From NCBI GenBank assembly GCA_905221605.1, contig CAJNDS010002098.1, positions 1 to 64,000 on the forward strand: 64,000 nt of DNA. The letters are read 5' to 3'. A program made the position numbers and the translations under genes. The stretch's first letter is position 1, and each line of letters begins with the position of its first letter. Origin of the DNA: Symbiodinium natans. Its lineage: Eukaryota; Sar; Dinophyceae; Suessiales; Symbiodiniaceae. The notes beneath the pieces are model-generated. The model saw nothing but the letters and a program-made list of their open reading frames with translations. It searched no databases and was not told the DNA's origin. Of this stretch, positions 1-12,200 are shown in pieces.

Positions 1-51
1 AGCACCCGTTTAGCCGTTCAAACCCTCCTACACCCAAAACCCTAGTTGAGC

Positions 52-118
52 TCCTAAACCCTAAACCCTACACCCTAAACCCTAAACCCTACACCCTAAA
101 CCCGAAACCCTAACCCCT
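52..118. repeat. Telomere-like CCCTAAA array, degenerate
   Basis: Seven-base CCCTAAA units with CCCTACA and CCCGAAA variants. In minus-strand sense it is TTTAGGG lying just downstream of the terminal exon at 128-230. It is degenerate and interstitial in character, not evidence of a chromosome end. Confidence 0.85.
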
Positions 119-127
119 AGTTGAGCC

Positions 128-230
128 TTAGATTGACAGCCACGACACTGTTCGTGAGAGGGTCCCGAGCGTCGTCTTGGCAGCAGCGGCCGTAGCTGTG
201 GAGAGCTGGGCCTCGGCTGCTTGTTGGCCC
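128..230 (-). CDS. Terminal coding exon of a minus-strand gene
   Basis: The minus strand shows a clear acceptor (TATATTGCAG, exon begins at 230) followed by one base and 33 open codons ending in a TAA stop at 128-130. The peptide begins GQQAAEAQLSTATAAAAK and ends TVSWLSI: alanine-rich, helix-like, no family recognised. It may be the C-terminus of the ankyrin gene whose exons lie upstream to about 13 kb, but that linkage is inferred from strand and order only. Confidence 0.5.
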
Positions 231-3200
231 CTGCAATATAACATAATGCGATCAGGAACCCTAAACAGTAAATCAACCCTAGCGGAACGAACGCCCTACA
301 GCCTAAACCCTAAACCCGAAAAAAGGACACCAAAACCTGTAAGGAAAGAACCTTTAGAGCTCGGGAATCGTAGAAGCTTGCCATGGCTTATGCCGGTCTG
401 CACTGATTTTTTGGCTCAGGGCAGAACTGGCAGAATTCTGCCAGTAGAATGGTCATGCACTACACGCGTGTTTCCAAGTAACCGCTGCTTAACACGCTAG
501 CCGTGTGAAGGGCGCATCTCTTGCTAGGGAACGTCCGCATCAGCTCACAGGGGGAGCCCAAGTTCCGTCGCTGCGGCCCACATCCGGCCAGCGCGGCCCA
601 CTTGTTTCTCTTTTGCTGAGGGGGGCACCCCAAACCGTACATGTGTGGGGTAAACGCCCTGCTGGCAACATCGTCAGCCACTCGAAAGTACAGTATGCAA
701 GATTGAAACAAAATGACAATGTCCATCGAAGGTGATGGGCATGGCCAGCAGCTAAAATACAGCAACCAGCAGATGAGCGGCGCCGGCCCGGACCAAGCGA
801 TCCGCGGCATCCTGTTGCAAGGTTCAGGGATCTGGACATGTCAAGGTTTGGGTGAAGCGAGCTTTGGAAGGTTGTCGGATCTTTTATTGAAAGAAAGTTG
901 CCCTTACAGGACATAGACCATCCAAAGTAAGGCAATATCTCGAAGACTTTGACTGTCGGGCGTCTGCGTTGCTTCTGCATCCGGTATTCTGTTCATCAAA
1001 TATCGCTTCGATCCGGGGTTGTTGGTTCCTTAGCAACTCGAGATCAAGTGTGACACCCTCGACCCTCTATTGCCTTGAGCCCCGAACTCTCAGATATTGG
1101 CCTAAGCGTTAGATCTAGACTAGCGAAGAACTACCACAGCCACGAACCACAGCCATGGAACCGCCACAAGTTCACTAATGCGCGATCAAAACTCTCGGGC
1201 TCAGTGAGGACACGAATAAATTGGAGTCCCTAGACCCATAACCAGTGTCCCCCCACACTGGGGCGAATGACAGCCGATCAATTTTGTCCAGTGCTTGCTT
1301 TATGTTCGATATTGTATGTGGTTTTAGATGTTCGATGCTTTGCCTACCTGCTTAGTGGCACGAGATCCCTCAGGCCCGCCGGTAGAGGCAACATTCCTTC
1401 AGGCATCAACTGCTCACAGCTCACATAGTAAGGATCTCACGTAGGTCAACTCACAAGAGTACGTGAACATGTGAAACATCAAAGCTTCTGTGCATACCAA
1501 TGCAGCAGGTATCGTGTACAAAAGCAACGTGACACACGTACTTCCTGACCTGAAGAACGGAGCAAGCCTTACATCCCTCAAGCCGAAGTTCGGAGTTTGA
1601 AGAGCATTTCAAGGGATCTTTCTCTTGACACACCCCCCGACCACTCAATTCTGAACTCTAGACTTCATGTTGGATGTTCAACGAAGGAGAACCCCACCGC
1701 TTCCTGGGTCGCAAGTCTGTTGATGGTCCGTCTCGGTTTGGGATCAAACTCTGCTTGCAAAACTACGGCCTGCGCAAACGTTGGTTGCTGCGCGACTGCT
1801 GCGATAGAATATTCAAGGGGGACACTTTAGACACCCCCACGGACCCTGACCCGAAAACAAAGAATCCTAATGTTCCTCAAACTGTCCGCCTCCTGGTTTG
1901 CTTTCGCGGCCTAAGTGGCAGCGAGCTTGGGAAAAGGGGTTGGGAGTTCAGGTTTCTTGGTAGACAAACCAAACATTTATGACAACCCAGGGTGTGGAGG
2001 TACAAGTTGCAGGGCTTCCGGGATCTGGAGCTGGAGGATCATGGACGTGAGGGTCATTTGGGGTTGAGAGCTGGAAGCTTAGACAAGTAGGTCCTCCATG
2101 ATCGTTTGGCCTTCGCCCACTGCATCCGAATGCACCTCTTGGAGAATGGTTCCATGTTTTGGACAAACATGTTCAATTGAACAATGCGTGTTTTTCGATA
2201 GTTGTTGCCATGGATCCCAGAGTAGCTCCCGTGAGCATTTTTCTGCACCTTCTCTTCGGTTGCTTGTGGTCATATTGCAGCTGCAAGCGCGGAGACAAAG
2301 CCTCAATTGCTTACCTTCCTGACGCAACGGTGATTTCTGCCAGGGCTCCATGAAGAGCGGAGTCCATTTGTCATCAGTGGAAGCATCCACGCTAGCACCT
2401 CTGCTGTTTTTCGACTTTGGGCTTCTCAGGGCTTTGGTTTAAAAGCATGAGCTAAAGCTTGCAACCAGACGATGCCTATCCAAAATCCTCGGCGACTAGG
2501 GCCCCAATCAAAGACATGCCTTGCCTCCAGCAAGAAGCACATCGATCACCTCAGTCAGTGGTTTCCAACTATCTGGGTAGTTTCACACTCCATAACATTG
2601 CTCGATCACGTTCGCTGATGTGTGCAGAGTGGCAGCCTTACTGTACTGAACTGTTCTACAAGAGAGCAGCAATGATCAATGGGATAGCTGGTATTTATTA
2701 AAGCTTGTGCTCTAACATCACGCATCAACGACTTGCTAGGCAAGCTCGGTATGGCGACAAGTCGAGTCTGCCACATCGAGCTTCGGGCCGATTTCTGAAG
2801 CGCTGGCTGAGCGACTTATGGAGGATATGGAGGATATATGGGGTTGGAGATGCATGACAGCTTCACGAACTCGGATCTGGTCGATTGTCCACCGAACACA
2901 AACAAAGGCATGCAGCACGGTAATCTCTGCGTTTCCCAACCCCGTTTTGGGCCTTCGCATGTAAACCTCCATGCCTACGACTGAAATCGAAAAAAGCATC
3001 CTATAATCCTATACCCAAACTATCCCAAACTGCCACATGAAAAGTTGATAGCGCCCTCCAACATGTCGGAAACGTTCGGCCTCGCCGAAGCCGTGATGAG
3101 CGGCCAGGTGCAGCGGCGTCCACCTGAGGTGAGTGGATCAAGAGCTGACAGAAGCTTTCAATCGAAACCATAAATGACAAAACTCTCAGCTCTGCCCCTG

Positions 3201-6200
3201 GAAGCCCTAGCCTTGAATCCTCAAAAGCAACACCTGCTAACACTTTGGACTTCCATTGCGAAGAAAACATGCAACATGCAAAGCGCAACTGTAACTCCAA
3301 AATGCTGACTCAATCCTCCCACAACCACGAAAGACCACAAAGACCTGAACCTGAAACCTCTCACCCTCAAGAAGTGACTGCCCAGCCGCCCCATGGGCAT
3401 GGTGATGTCCGGCGGAGCGCGCGCCTCACACCAAGGGGCCGTGGGGGGTTTTGCTTGGCAGGTCTGAAAAAGCACCCCACGTTTTGCGGAGACTGTTCAA
3501 ATTTGAGTCCAGATTGCTCCCCAGATTTCCGGCTTCCGAAACCAGCCGGTTTCAAGAGCAAGCGTAAAGTTTACAGCAAGACTCGATCCTGAGGGGTGAA
3601 GCTTATACTTAGAAATCCAACGGGCTTGCCTCTTCTGTTGTCCATCCTCGTATACCAACACCTTGTAGCTACTTATGCTGAGTGACCGCTCGCTCACTTA
3701 TCCCCGCAGCTGTAAGGAAAAGTTGTACAAGCAGGGAGGCTGCTAAACACTATGTTGTGTGAGCTCAAGCGCTCTGTGGCAAGATCCAACTCAAGATAGT
3801 CTCCGACCTGACATGTCTTCTGTACTGACATGCGCAAGCACTTCTTACACCCACTCGCCATCGAAATGCGCAAGTACTTCTTATACTCACTCCGGTCACT
3901 CCCGATCGAACTAATGGATCAAGCCCGAACAGCCATACTACCAAACATGCAGTGCAGCCCCCTGTTGCGTTAGTTCGATGCGCTGAACAGATCCGCTGGG
4001 TGCTCAGTTACTGAGCCCTAAAGTGCCTCATGCTGCTGCTTACGAGGGTTAGGCAAGACGCGGCATCACCCTCCAATGGCTGCAAAACTCAAAAAGCCGC
4101 ATGCCACATGTGCCGAACTGACCCCGAACTCTAAACCCATCCAACTCTAATGCGGCGCAATACTCCAGCCTCCAGCAATTGGTGACAGACTGTCGCGTAG
4201 CCTGTGTAGGCCTTTGTGAACACTGGCGTTCGTCGAGACGAAATTCTGATTTGGAAAGCTGAAAACCTTTTTAGTAGGAAGTGTCCGTACGCCCTCGGAA
4301 TCCCTCCAAGGCGGACGCACCATTGATAGGTCGTCACAAGTATACAACTCGATCCTTAACAAAGAAGGGAATGGAGTTGATATTCTCGATCCTGGTGCCG
4401 GCGTTTCTGAAAACCAACGTCTTCGTCACTGAAGATCTCAAACAATCCTACGTGTGATGTACGTGAGGGAGACGATACATCGGATGTTGGCTTGGATGTT
4501 GTCTACTTCACCCTGTCACTAGCTTCGCAAGCCATCATGTCCTCGATAATGAAAAACTCATCTTCAGCATGCCGCTGAACAGGCAATGACCCTTAGCAAT
4601 CAAACGCAAACTGTGCTACACCCTGCGTTAGCCCGAACTTTGTGCTTTCATGCACTGCACCCTCGGGACCTTCACGTGACCGGCAGTTTGGAGCGGATCA
4701 GAAAGCGCACGCAGCACCGCATAGCAGTGCCTCTTCGCCCCATGAGCTCGCGCGTCATGCAGAGGTCAGAGGGAGGCCAGCTTGGTACCGCATGAGGAGG
4801 CATCGACACTCTGGGAGCAGCTGCTGACATGGAAAAAGCGGTCCAAAGCCCAAGAGTTGTCAGGGGCTGCAAAAGGACCGGCGGCTGGTGGCCTATCGCG
4901 GGGCGTGACCTTCTCGCGGAAACCCGATTGAAAGCAACTTGTTGAGTGCGCATAGCTGGCGGGTCTGGTGGATGCTAACGGCATGCAGGTGTTCTGAAGA
5001 TCCACAGGATCCACACCTCGAAACCAATGTTGAGTGTAGACTCTGCGGGCATTGGGACCAACGATTGATGTTCAAGATTGTTCAAGCTAACCTCGCTGGT
5101 TTCCTCAATCTAGACGCTAGCGGGCCATAAGTTAGGCTTCTGGGGATTGGACCAGTGACGGAGGCTCGACACAGGCCATCTTCGTCGAGGGACCAGGGAT
5201 GAACTAAGACTGCAGCCAGCGGTACTTGGCTCGAAATGGGGCTACTGCTTCCTGAGGTAAGCCGGGACACGGCCGCCGCGATCATCACATTAAACATCCC
5301 CCCGAACCACGGCAAAGGTAATCATGCGCACAAGATGCCGATCGGTGGCTTTGACCCGCAACAGGTCTTGACATCGATCGCGTGGATGGATGAGGGTAGT
5401 ACCGAAGCATCTTCGTCATGATAAATGAGGACATGTGGCAAGGAGAAGTGTGCCAGGTAAGGCCATTTGCAGCAGATCGACTGCCCAGTTCTGAGTTTAC
5501 TGTTTCAGCTTATCTTGTGAAAGGATCCGCCGGAACCAACCAGGGCCTATCGTGCACTCATGAAACATGAACCAGGACGAATGACTCGTGAGAGATGCGG
5601 GCGTATACAAGTTCGCCGGACTGGCACCATCGCTACTGACAGCGAACCACACTTTTCAAACCCTGCCATCTGAGACTTTAAGGCTTAGGTGCCTAACTTT
5701 CTTAGGGTGCAGGGTTTAGGGTTTAGGGTTTAGGGTTTAGGGTTCCTTGGACCCTGAGTTCCTCACAGCTAAGCCGAGGCCCGAAATCAAAGGCCACTTC
5801 TGGGAACGAGACTCTTTGCCCTTTGTAGCGGCTGTAAACTCGTTGGGCCCAGGGCTCAGGGTTTTTAGGGTTTAGACTTTACCATGCCCCTCGTCGTCTT
5901 GAGCATGCGGCGGCCATGTGGAGCGGTGTACGACCGTCGGTGCTTGGCCTGAGGGAGGCCAGGCAGCAAAGCGAAAGCATTTCTGCTGGCATATGCTCAG
6001 CAACGTTCGCACCTAGAAACAGCATTCGGGTCATGGTCTAAAGATTGGCCAGGGGAGTTCGGGTTTACGGATGGTGGAGTGGAGTGGGCTCTGAGAACAG
6101 ACTTTGGGAGGCTCATTGCCACTATCCTGACGTATGCAAGCACAAAGCACCAGCACAAGTTCATATGCCCCTTTTTCCGAAAGCGCACAAAACAACCCAA

Positions 6201-9200
6201 AATCATACGGCTAAACCAAACCCAGGATGCCCCGGGCTTAAGACGCAGCGAAAATGGGCCGCAGCCCGCGATCCCGCCACTCAAACGACCAAATTTTTAC
6301 TAAGAGTCCGTACCCCCTAGTCGAATCCCTTTCAAGGACTGATAGTCTGAGGGGGAACATCCCAACCCCAACCGCTCAACTCCTGAACGCCCTTGAAAAG
6401 ACATCCCCTGCTGGCTGCCTGTCAAGCTCTGCTTGGGCCTCTAGAAGGACCGCCACAGCCTCCTCATAGCCACCTGGCCCGAAGCTCGGCCATTTCCAGA
6501 CTTTGAATGTTAAACTGTGAACATCCTCCTAAACACCAATTGCCCACCCCCACCTAAACATCCTTGTAAGGGACTTTAGAGGACACCAACCAGATTGGGG
6601 CTTACAGAATCTCGAGGAAGACATGATAGTACAGATAGCTCAGGGACTTTAAAAGCCGCTCCCAACACACCAAGGTTGTCAACCTCCACTTGTAGACTCC
6701 CCCTAAACCTCAAACCTCAAACCTCAGACCCCAAACCCCAAACCCTAAACCCTAGACCCTGAACCCTGAACCCTAAACCCTAAACCCCTGTGGCCTTCGG
6801 CTGCGAAGTGCAATGGCGTCTCTCCGCCCACTTTGGTGTAGTGTGAAGACCGGCGAATGCCTGGACCAGTCTTTCGCATCAAGCCCAATCCCGTGTCCCC
6901 CTTAGGGTTTAGGGTTTAGGATTTCGTGCCCCGCATTAGCTGGTTAAGGGCGAAACGCCGGCACTTGGCAATTCAACCAAGCTTGGGCAACGGGTCCGCA
7001 AAAATGGTTCGGGCGACTAGGTGGGAGATGTGGGAGCGAGTGCCGCTGAATTGCAATGCAAGAACTCAAACACATCTGGAGCTGCTAAGGGACTGTGACA
7101 ATCCTACAAGTACCTACACCTCGGGCACATCGACATGTTTGCTATAAACCCTACATCCTAAACCCTAAACCCTAAACCCTAAATCCTAAATCCTGCAATA
7201 TCTTGAACAGCCAGGGGGCCATCGTCCACTTGAATGCTGCAGTTCGCCTTGGCCTGCGGTTAGCGTGTGTTCTTGTGATCCGAAGTGCCAGCAAAGTAAA
7301 ACCCTAAACATTAAACACTAAACTTACAATAGGTGCCTAAAGCCCGAAATTCTCCTAAAGCAAGCCCCGAAAAGCTACAGAGATCGACGGAAAACGTGTC
7401 AACGTTCACAGTGCTGTCCCGGCCTTGCGCAAGGAGATCCACAAAAGCGGATGTTGTTGAGGGAGAGTTTTGGGTTTATGCTGTAGAGCTGTGAAGAAGA
7501 ATCTTTGAGTGCGGGTGCCCGCGAACAGAAAGCCTGCATGCACAAACTTGTGCGGCACAAGCCCGCGCACGCAGGGCTCTAGCTTACGCAGCACGATGTC
7601 CACAATCGAAGCTATGCGCGAAACCGACGCGAACCATATGCAAAACCTCTGCATTGCTTAAGGCTTGCCAACGTCATGGCAGGCAGGACGGGCCGGGATT
7701 GCCACATTTCCGTTCAGTTTTTGTTCGGGTTTCCTTCGGGGGGTTAGGGCTTGCTACCCAAGATCTCCTCTCATGGGTTTGGGCTTGCCACCCAACAGCT
7801 CCGTTTAGGGGTTCGCTTGAGGCCCTGAGACACAAACTGTTACAAGCCAGCACCAAACCGGGACGAGAAAAAAACACAAGTTACAACGAACCCAGCTACC
7901 CACAACTGGCATCCTTTGCATGCATGGAGGCCGAACCGGGAAACTCTGCAACCCACTTCATCCCTTCCTCTGGACAACCAGCACTCCACTTTCTTTCGCT
8001 GCCTGCAGGAGTGCCCTGCAGAGTGCAGCATTGCCGATGCCTTTGGGTTCTTGGCTTTGGGCTTCGGACTTGAGGCCCTTGTGGTGGTTTAGAGAGATAA
8101 GGGTGGAGAGTACCAAGGAAGGCTCGTAAAAGACGCCATGTATACTGCGGGGCTGGTTCCAAGTTCACAAATCCCCATCCTCCCAAGATTCCCTGCACCT
8201 GCAGCCAAGTGTAGCGGCGCAACACCGTCTACACGGCGAAAGTTCGCTTGGGCGCCAGCCTCCCACCGGGTGAAGCTACTGCGTTTCAGCAGTTCTGATT
8301 TGCGCTGCCTCAAAATTGTACATGGGCAAGGGTTGAAAGGCGTGCATTGGGGAGCTCAGGAGTCAAGGAAGGGGGGGCATGGGCTTTAAGGGTTTGAGGT
8401 GTTTACAGGTGCTACAAGGCCTTTCTAAAGGCTTGGGGTCACCTGGGTTTGGCAGGTGTTTGCGAAGCACCACAAGTGGTTTGTCCATGAGCCCTCCCAC
8501 CCCCCGGCACCCCAGATTAAACCCCAAACCCTAAACCCTAAACCCTAAACCCCGGTAAAGTGCCGGACCTGGCCTGGAGAAGGATCTTCGCGACGTCTGC
8601 AAAGCCTCGTTTGTGGGTCGGGGAGTCGGAGCTCAAGGCTTTCGATAGGTTCGAAAGACGAAGTGTTTGGGTTTTAAGATGGCATTCAACTTCAAGAAAG
8701 TTCCAGGCTTGGACGTCAAATCGTTGAAGGCGTAGATTGGCCAAATAGCCAACATGTTGTGCGCCTGACAGAAACTAATGTTGCCACTTCTCCCTGACTG
8801 GTGGCATGGAAGAGGACGCGCATGTACAAACTCAGCATAACTCAGCCAAGTCGCCATGCTCCGCCGCGAGGGTCAAGGCAGTGGCTTGGTCGCAAGTCCG
8901 GTTCTGCAGGGCTTTGACTCAAAAATCTTCAGGGCCCACCTTCCGGCGCAGACCCTGAACCCGCATCCAACCCTCAAAATCCGCGTGAGACCAAGATGCT
9001 GTTGATGCTTTCTGTTACCGAAGATGGACTTTGAGTCGGGAAGTTTCCCCTCCCCAACTGTTTCCTCCGATCGAGCATGCTATTCGACAAAGCTGTAGTA
9101 GCTTACCCACCCGCTTGAGGAAGGCCTACATGTGTCGCAAGCCAAGTGGGCGAGCATCATGAGCATCAGCCGGCCAGGCCCTCAGCATTCAAAGCCAAGC

Positions 9201-12200
9201 CTTCCCGGCCCTCAGCATTCAAAGCCAAGCGCGCGAGCATCATGAGCATCAGCCTTCCCGGCCCTCAGCATTCAAAGCCAGGCGGGCGAGCATCATGAGC
9301 ATCAGCCGCCCCGGCCCTCAGCATTCAAAGCCAAGCGGAAGCAGGCGAGCATCATGATGGGCATCAGCCGCCCCGGCCCTCAGTATTCAGAGCCAAGTGG
9401 GCGAGCATCATGAGCATCAGCCGCCCCGGCCCTCAGCATTCAAAGCCAAGCGGGCGAGCATCATGAGCATCAGCCGCCCCGGCCCGCAGCATTCAAAGTC
9501 AGGCGGACGAGCATCATGAGCATCAGCCTCCCCGGCCCTCAGCATTCAAAGCCAGGCGGGCGAGCATCATGAGCATCAGCCGCCCCGGCCCTCAGCATTC
9601 AAAGCCAAGCGGAAGCAGGCGAGCATCATGATGGGCATCAGCCGCCCCGGCCCTCAGCATTCAAAGCCAAGCGGAAGCAGGCGAGCATCATGATGGGCAT
9701 CAGCCGCCCCGGCCCTTCAAAGCCAAGCGGGCGAGCATCATGAGCATCAGCCGCCCCGGCCCTCAGCATTCAAAGCCAAGCGGAAGCAGGCGAGCATCAT
9801 GGGCATCAGCCGCCCCGGCCCTCAGTATTCAGAGCCAAGTAGGCGAGCATCATGAGCATCAGCCGCCCCGGCCCTCAGTACTCAAAGCCAAGCGGGCGAG
9901 CATCATGAGCATCAGCCTTCCCGGCCCTCAGCACTCAAAGCCAAGCGAAAGCGGGCGAGCATCATGAGCATCAGCCTTCCCGGCCTTCAGCATTCAAAGC
10001 CAAGCGGGCGAGCATCATGAGCATCAGCCGCCCCGGCCCTCAGCATTCAAAGCCAAGCGGGCGAGCATCATGAGCATCAGCCGCCCCGGCCCTCAGCATT
10101 CAAAGCCAAGCGGGAGAGCATCATGAGCATCAGCCGCCCCGGCCCTCAGCATTCAAAGCCAAGCGGAAGCGGGCGAGCATCATGAGCATCAGCCGCCCCG
10201 GCCCTCAGCATTCAAAGCCAAGCGGGCGAGCATCATGAGCATCAGCCGCCCCGGCCCTCAGCATTCAAAGCCAAGCGGGCGAGCATCATGAGCATCAGCC
10301 GCCCCGGCCCTCAGCATTCAAAGCCAAGCGGAAGCGGGCGAGCATCATGAGCATCAGCCGCCCCGGCCCTCAGCATTCGAGCATCGTGAGCATCAGCCGC
10401 CCCGGCCCTCAGCATTCAAAGCCAAGCGGAAGCAGGCGAGCATCATGAGCATCAGCCGCCCCGGCCCTCGGTATTCAAAGCCACGCGAGCATCAGCCGCC
10501 CCGACCCTCAGCATTCAAAGCCAAGCGAGCGAGCATCATGAGCATCAGCCGCCCCGGCCCTCAGCATTCAAAGCCAAGCGGGCGAGCATCATGAGCATCA
10601 GCCGCCCCGGCCCTCAGCATCCAAAGCCAAGCGGGCGAGCATCATGAGCATCAGCCGCCCCGGCCCTCAGCATTCAAAGCCAAGCGGGCGAGCATCATGA
10701 GCATCAGCCGCCCCGACCCTCAGCATTCAAAGCCAAGCGAGCGAGCATCATGAGCATCAGCCGCCCCGGCCCTCAGCATTCGAGCATCATGAGCATCAGC
10801 CGCCCCGGCCCTCAGCATTCAAAGCCAAGCGGAAGCAGGCGAGCATCATGAGCATCAGCCGCCCCGGCCCTCAGCATTCAAAGCCAAGCGGGCGAGCATC
10901 GTGAGCATCAGCTTCCCCGACCCTCAGCATTCAAAGCCAAGCGGGCAAGCATCATGAGCATCAGCCGCCCCGGCCCTCAGCATTCAAAGCCAAGCGGGCG
11001 AGCATCATGAGCATCAGCCGCCCCGGCCCTCAGCATTCAAAGCCAAGCGGGCGAGCATCATGAGCATCAGCCGCCCCGGCCCGCAGCATTCAAAGCCAAG
11101 CGGAAGCAGGCGAGCATCATGATGGGCATCAGCCGCCCCGGCCCTCAGCATTCAAAGCCAAGCAGGCGAGCATCATGAGCATCAGCCGCCCCGGCCCTCA
11201 GCATTCAAAGCCAAGCGGAAGCAGGCGAGCATCATGATGGGCATCAGCCGCCCCGGCCCTCAGCATTCAAAGCCAAGCGGAAGCAGGCGAGCATCATGAT
11301 GGGCATCAGCCGCCCCCGGCCCTCAGCATTCAAAGCCAAGCGGGCGAGCATCATGAGCATCAGCCGCCCCGGCCCTCAGCATTCAAAGCCAAGCGGAAGC
11401 AGGCGAGCATCATGATGGGCATCAGACGCCCCGGCCCTCAGCATTCAAAGCCAAGCGGAAGCAGGCGAGCATCATGATGGGCATCAGCCGCCCCGGCCCT
11501 CAGCATTCAAAGCCAAGCGGAAGCAGGCGAGCATCATGATGGGCATCAGCCGCCCCGGCCCTCAGTATTCAGAGCCAAGTAGGCGAGCATCATGAGCATC
11601 AGCCGCCCCGGCCCTCAGCATTCAAAGCCAAGCGGGCGAGCATCATGAGCATCAGCCGCCCCGGCCCTCAGCATTCAAAGCCAAGCGGAAGCAGGCGAGC
11701 ATCATGATGGGCATCAGCCGCCCCGGCCCTCAGCATTCAAAGCCAAGCGGGCGAGCATCATGAGCATCAGCCGCGCAGGCCCTTAGCAATGAAAACCAAG
11801 TGTGCAAGCCTCCTGAGCATCATCTTCCCCCCTCAGAATTCAAAGCCAAGTGGCGAGCATCATGAGCATCATTCAGAGCCAAGGCGTGAGCAAAATTCTC
11901 TTTTCTAAACTTAGCTCCTCGAACCCTCACTATCGCCTCTCGAACTCTGAATCCTTCACCGCTGACTTGCAGTAATTGAAGCATGACAACCCAACCCAAA
12001 CCTGGAAACCTATGCTCGGGTCCAACACCCTAACTTGACATAAGCCACAGACATCATCAAACGGAAATCCAGCAGGGCCTAGATCCCTCAAGTCCACAGC
12101 CGAAGCCCGAAACCCATCTCAATCTCAGGGAGCACCGCGTCCACGAAGGCACGGCAGGAGAGGAGCGCCTGCCAAAGTCTTATGCAGGGCTTCATGATGG

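Noticed and set aside
1-130. Chromosome end (true telomere)
   Set aside because: The repeats are degenerate and a coding exon starts next to them; similar arrays occur through the window.
2459-2701. Plus-strand 80-codon frame
   Set aside because: Protein-like composition but isolated on the wrong strand between minus-strand exons, with no domain.
9740-9967. Open frame across several minisatellite units
   Set aside because: The unit length of 53 rotates the frame; the open stretch comes from indel variants and has no conserved protein repeat.
9141-11886. CRISPR-like array
   Set aside because: Units are contiguous with no unique spacers, and the host is eukaryotic.
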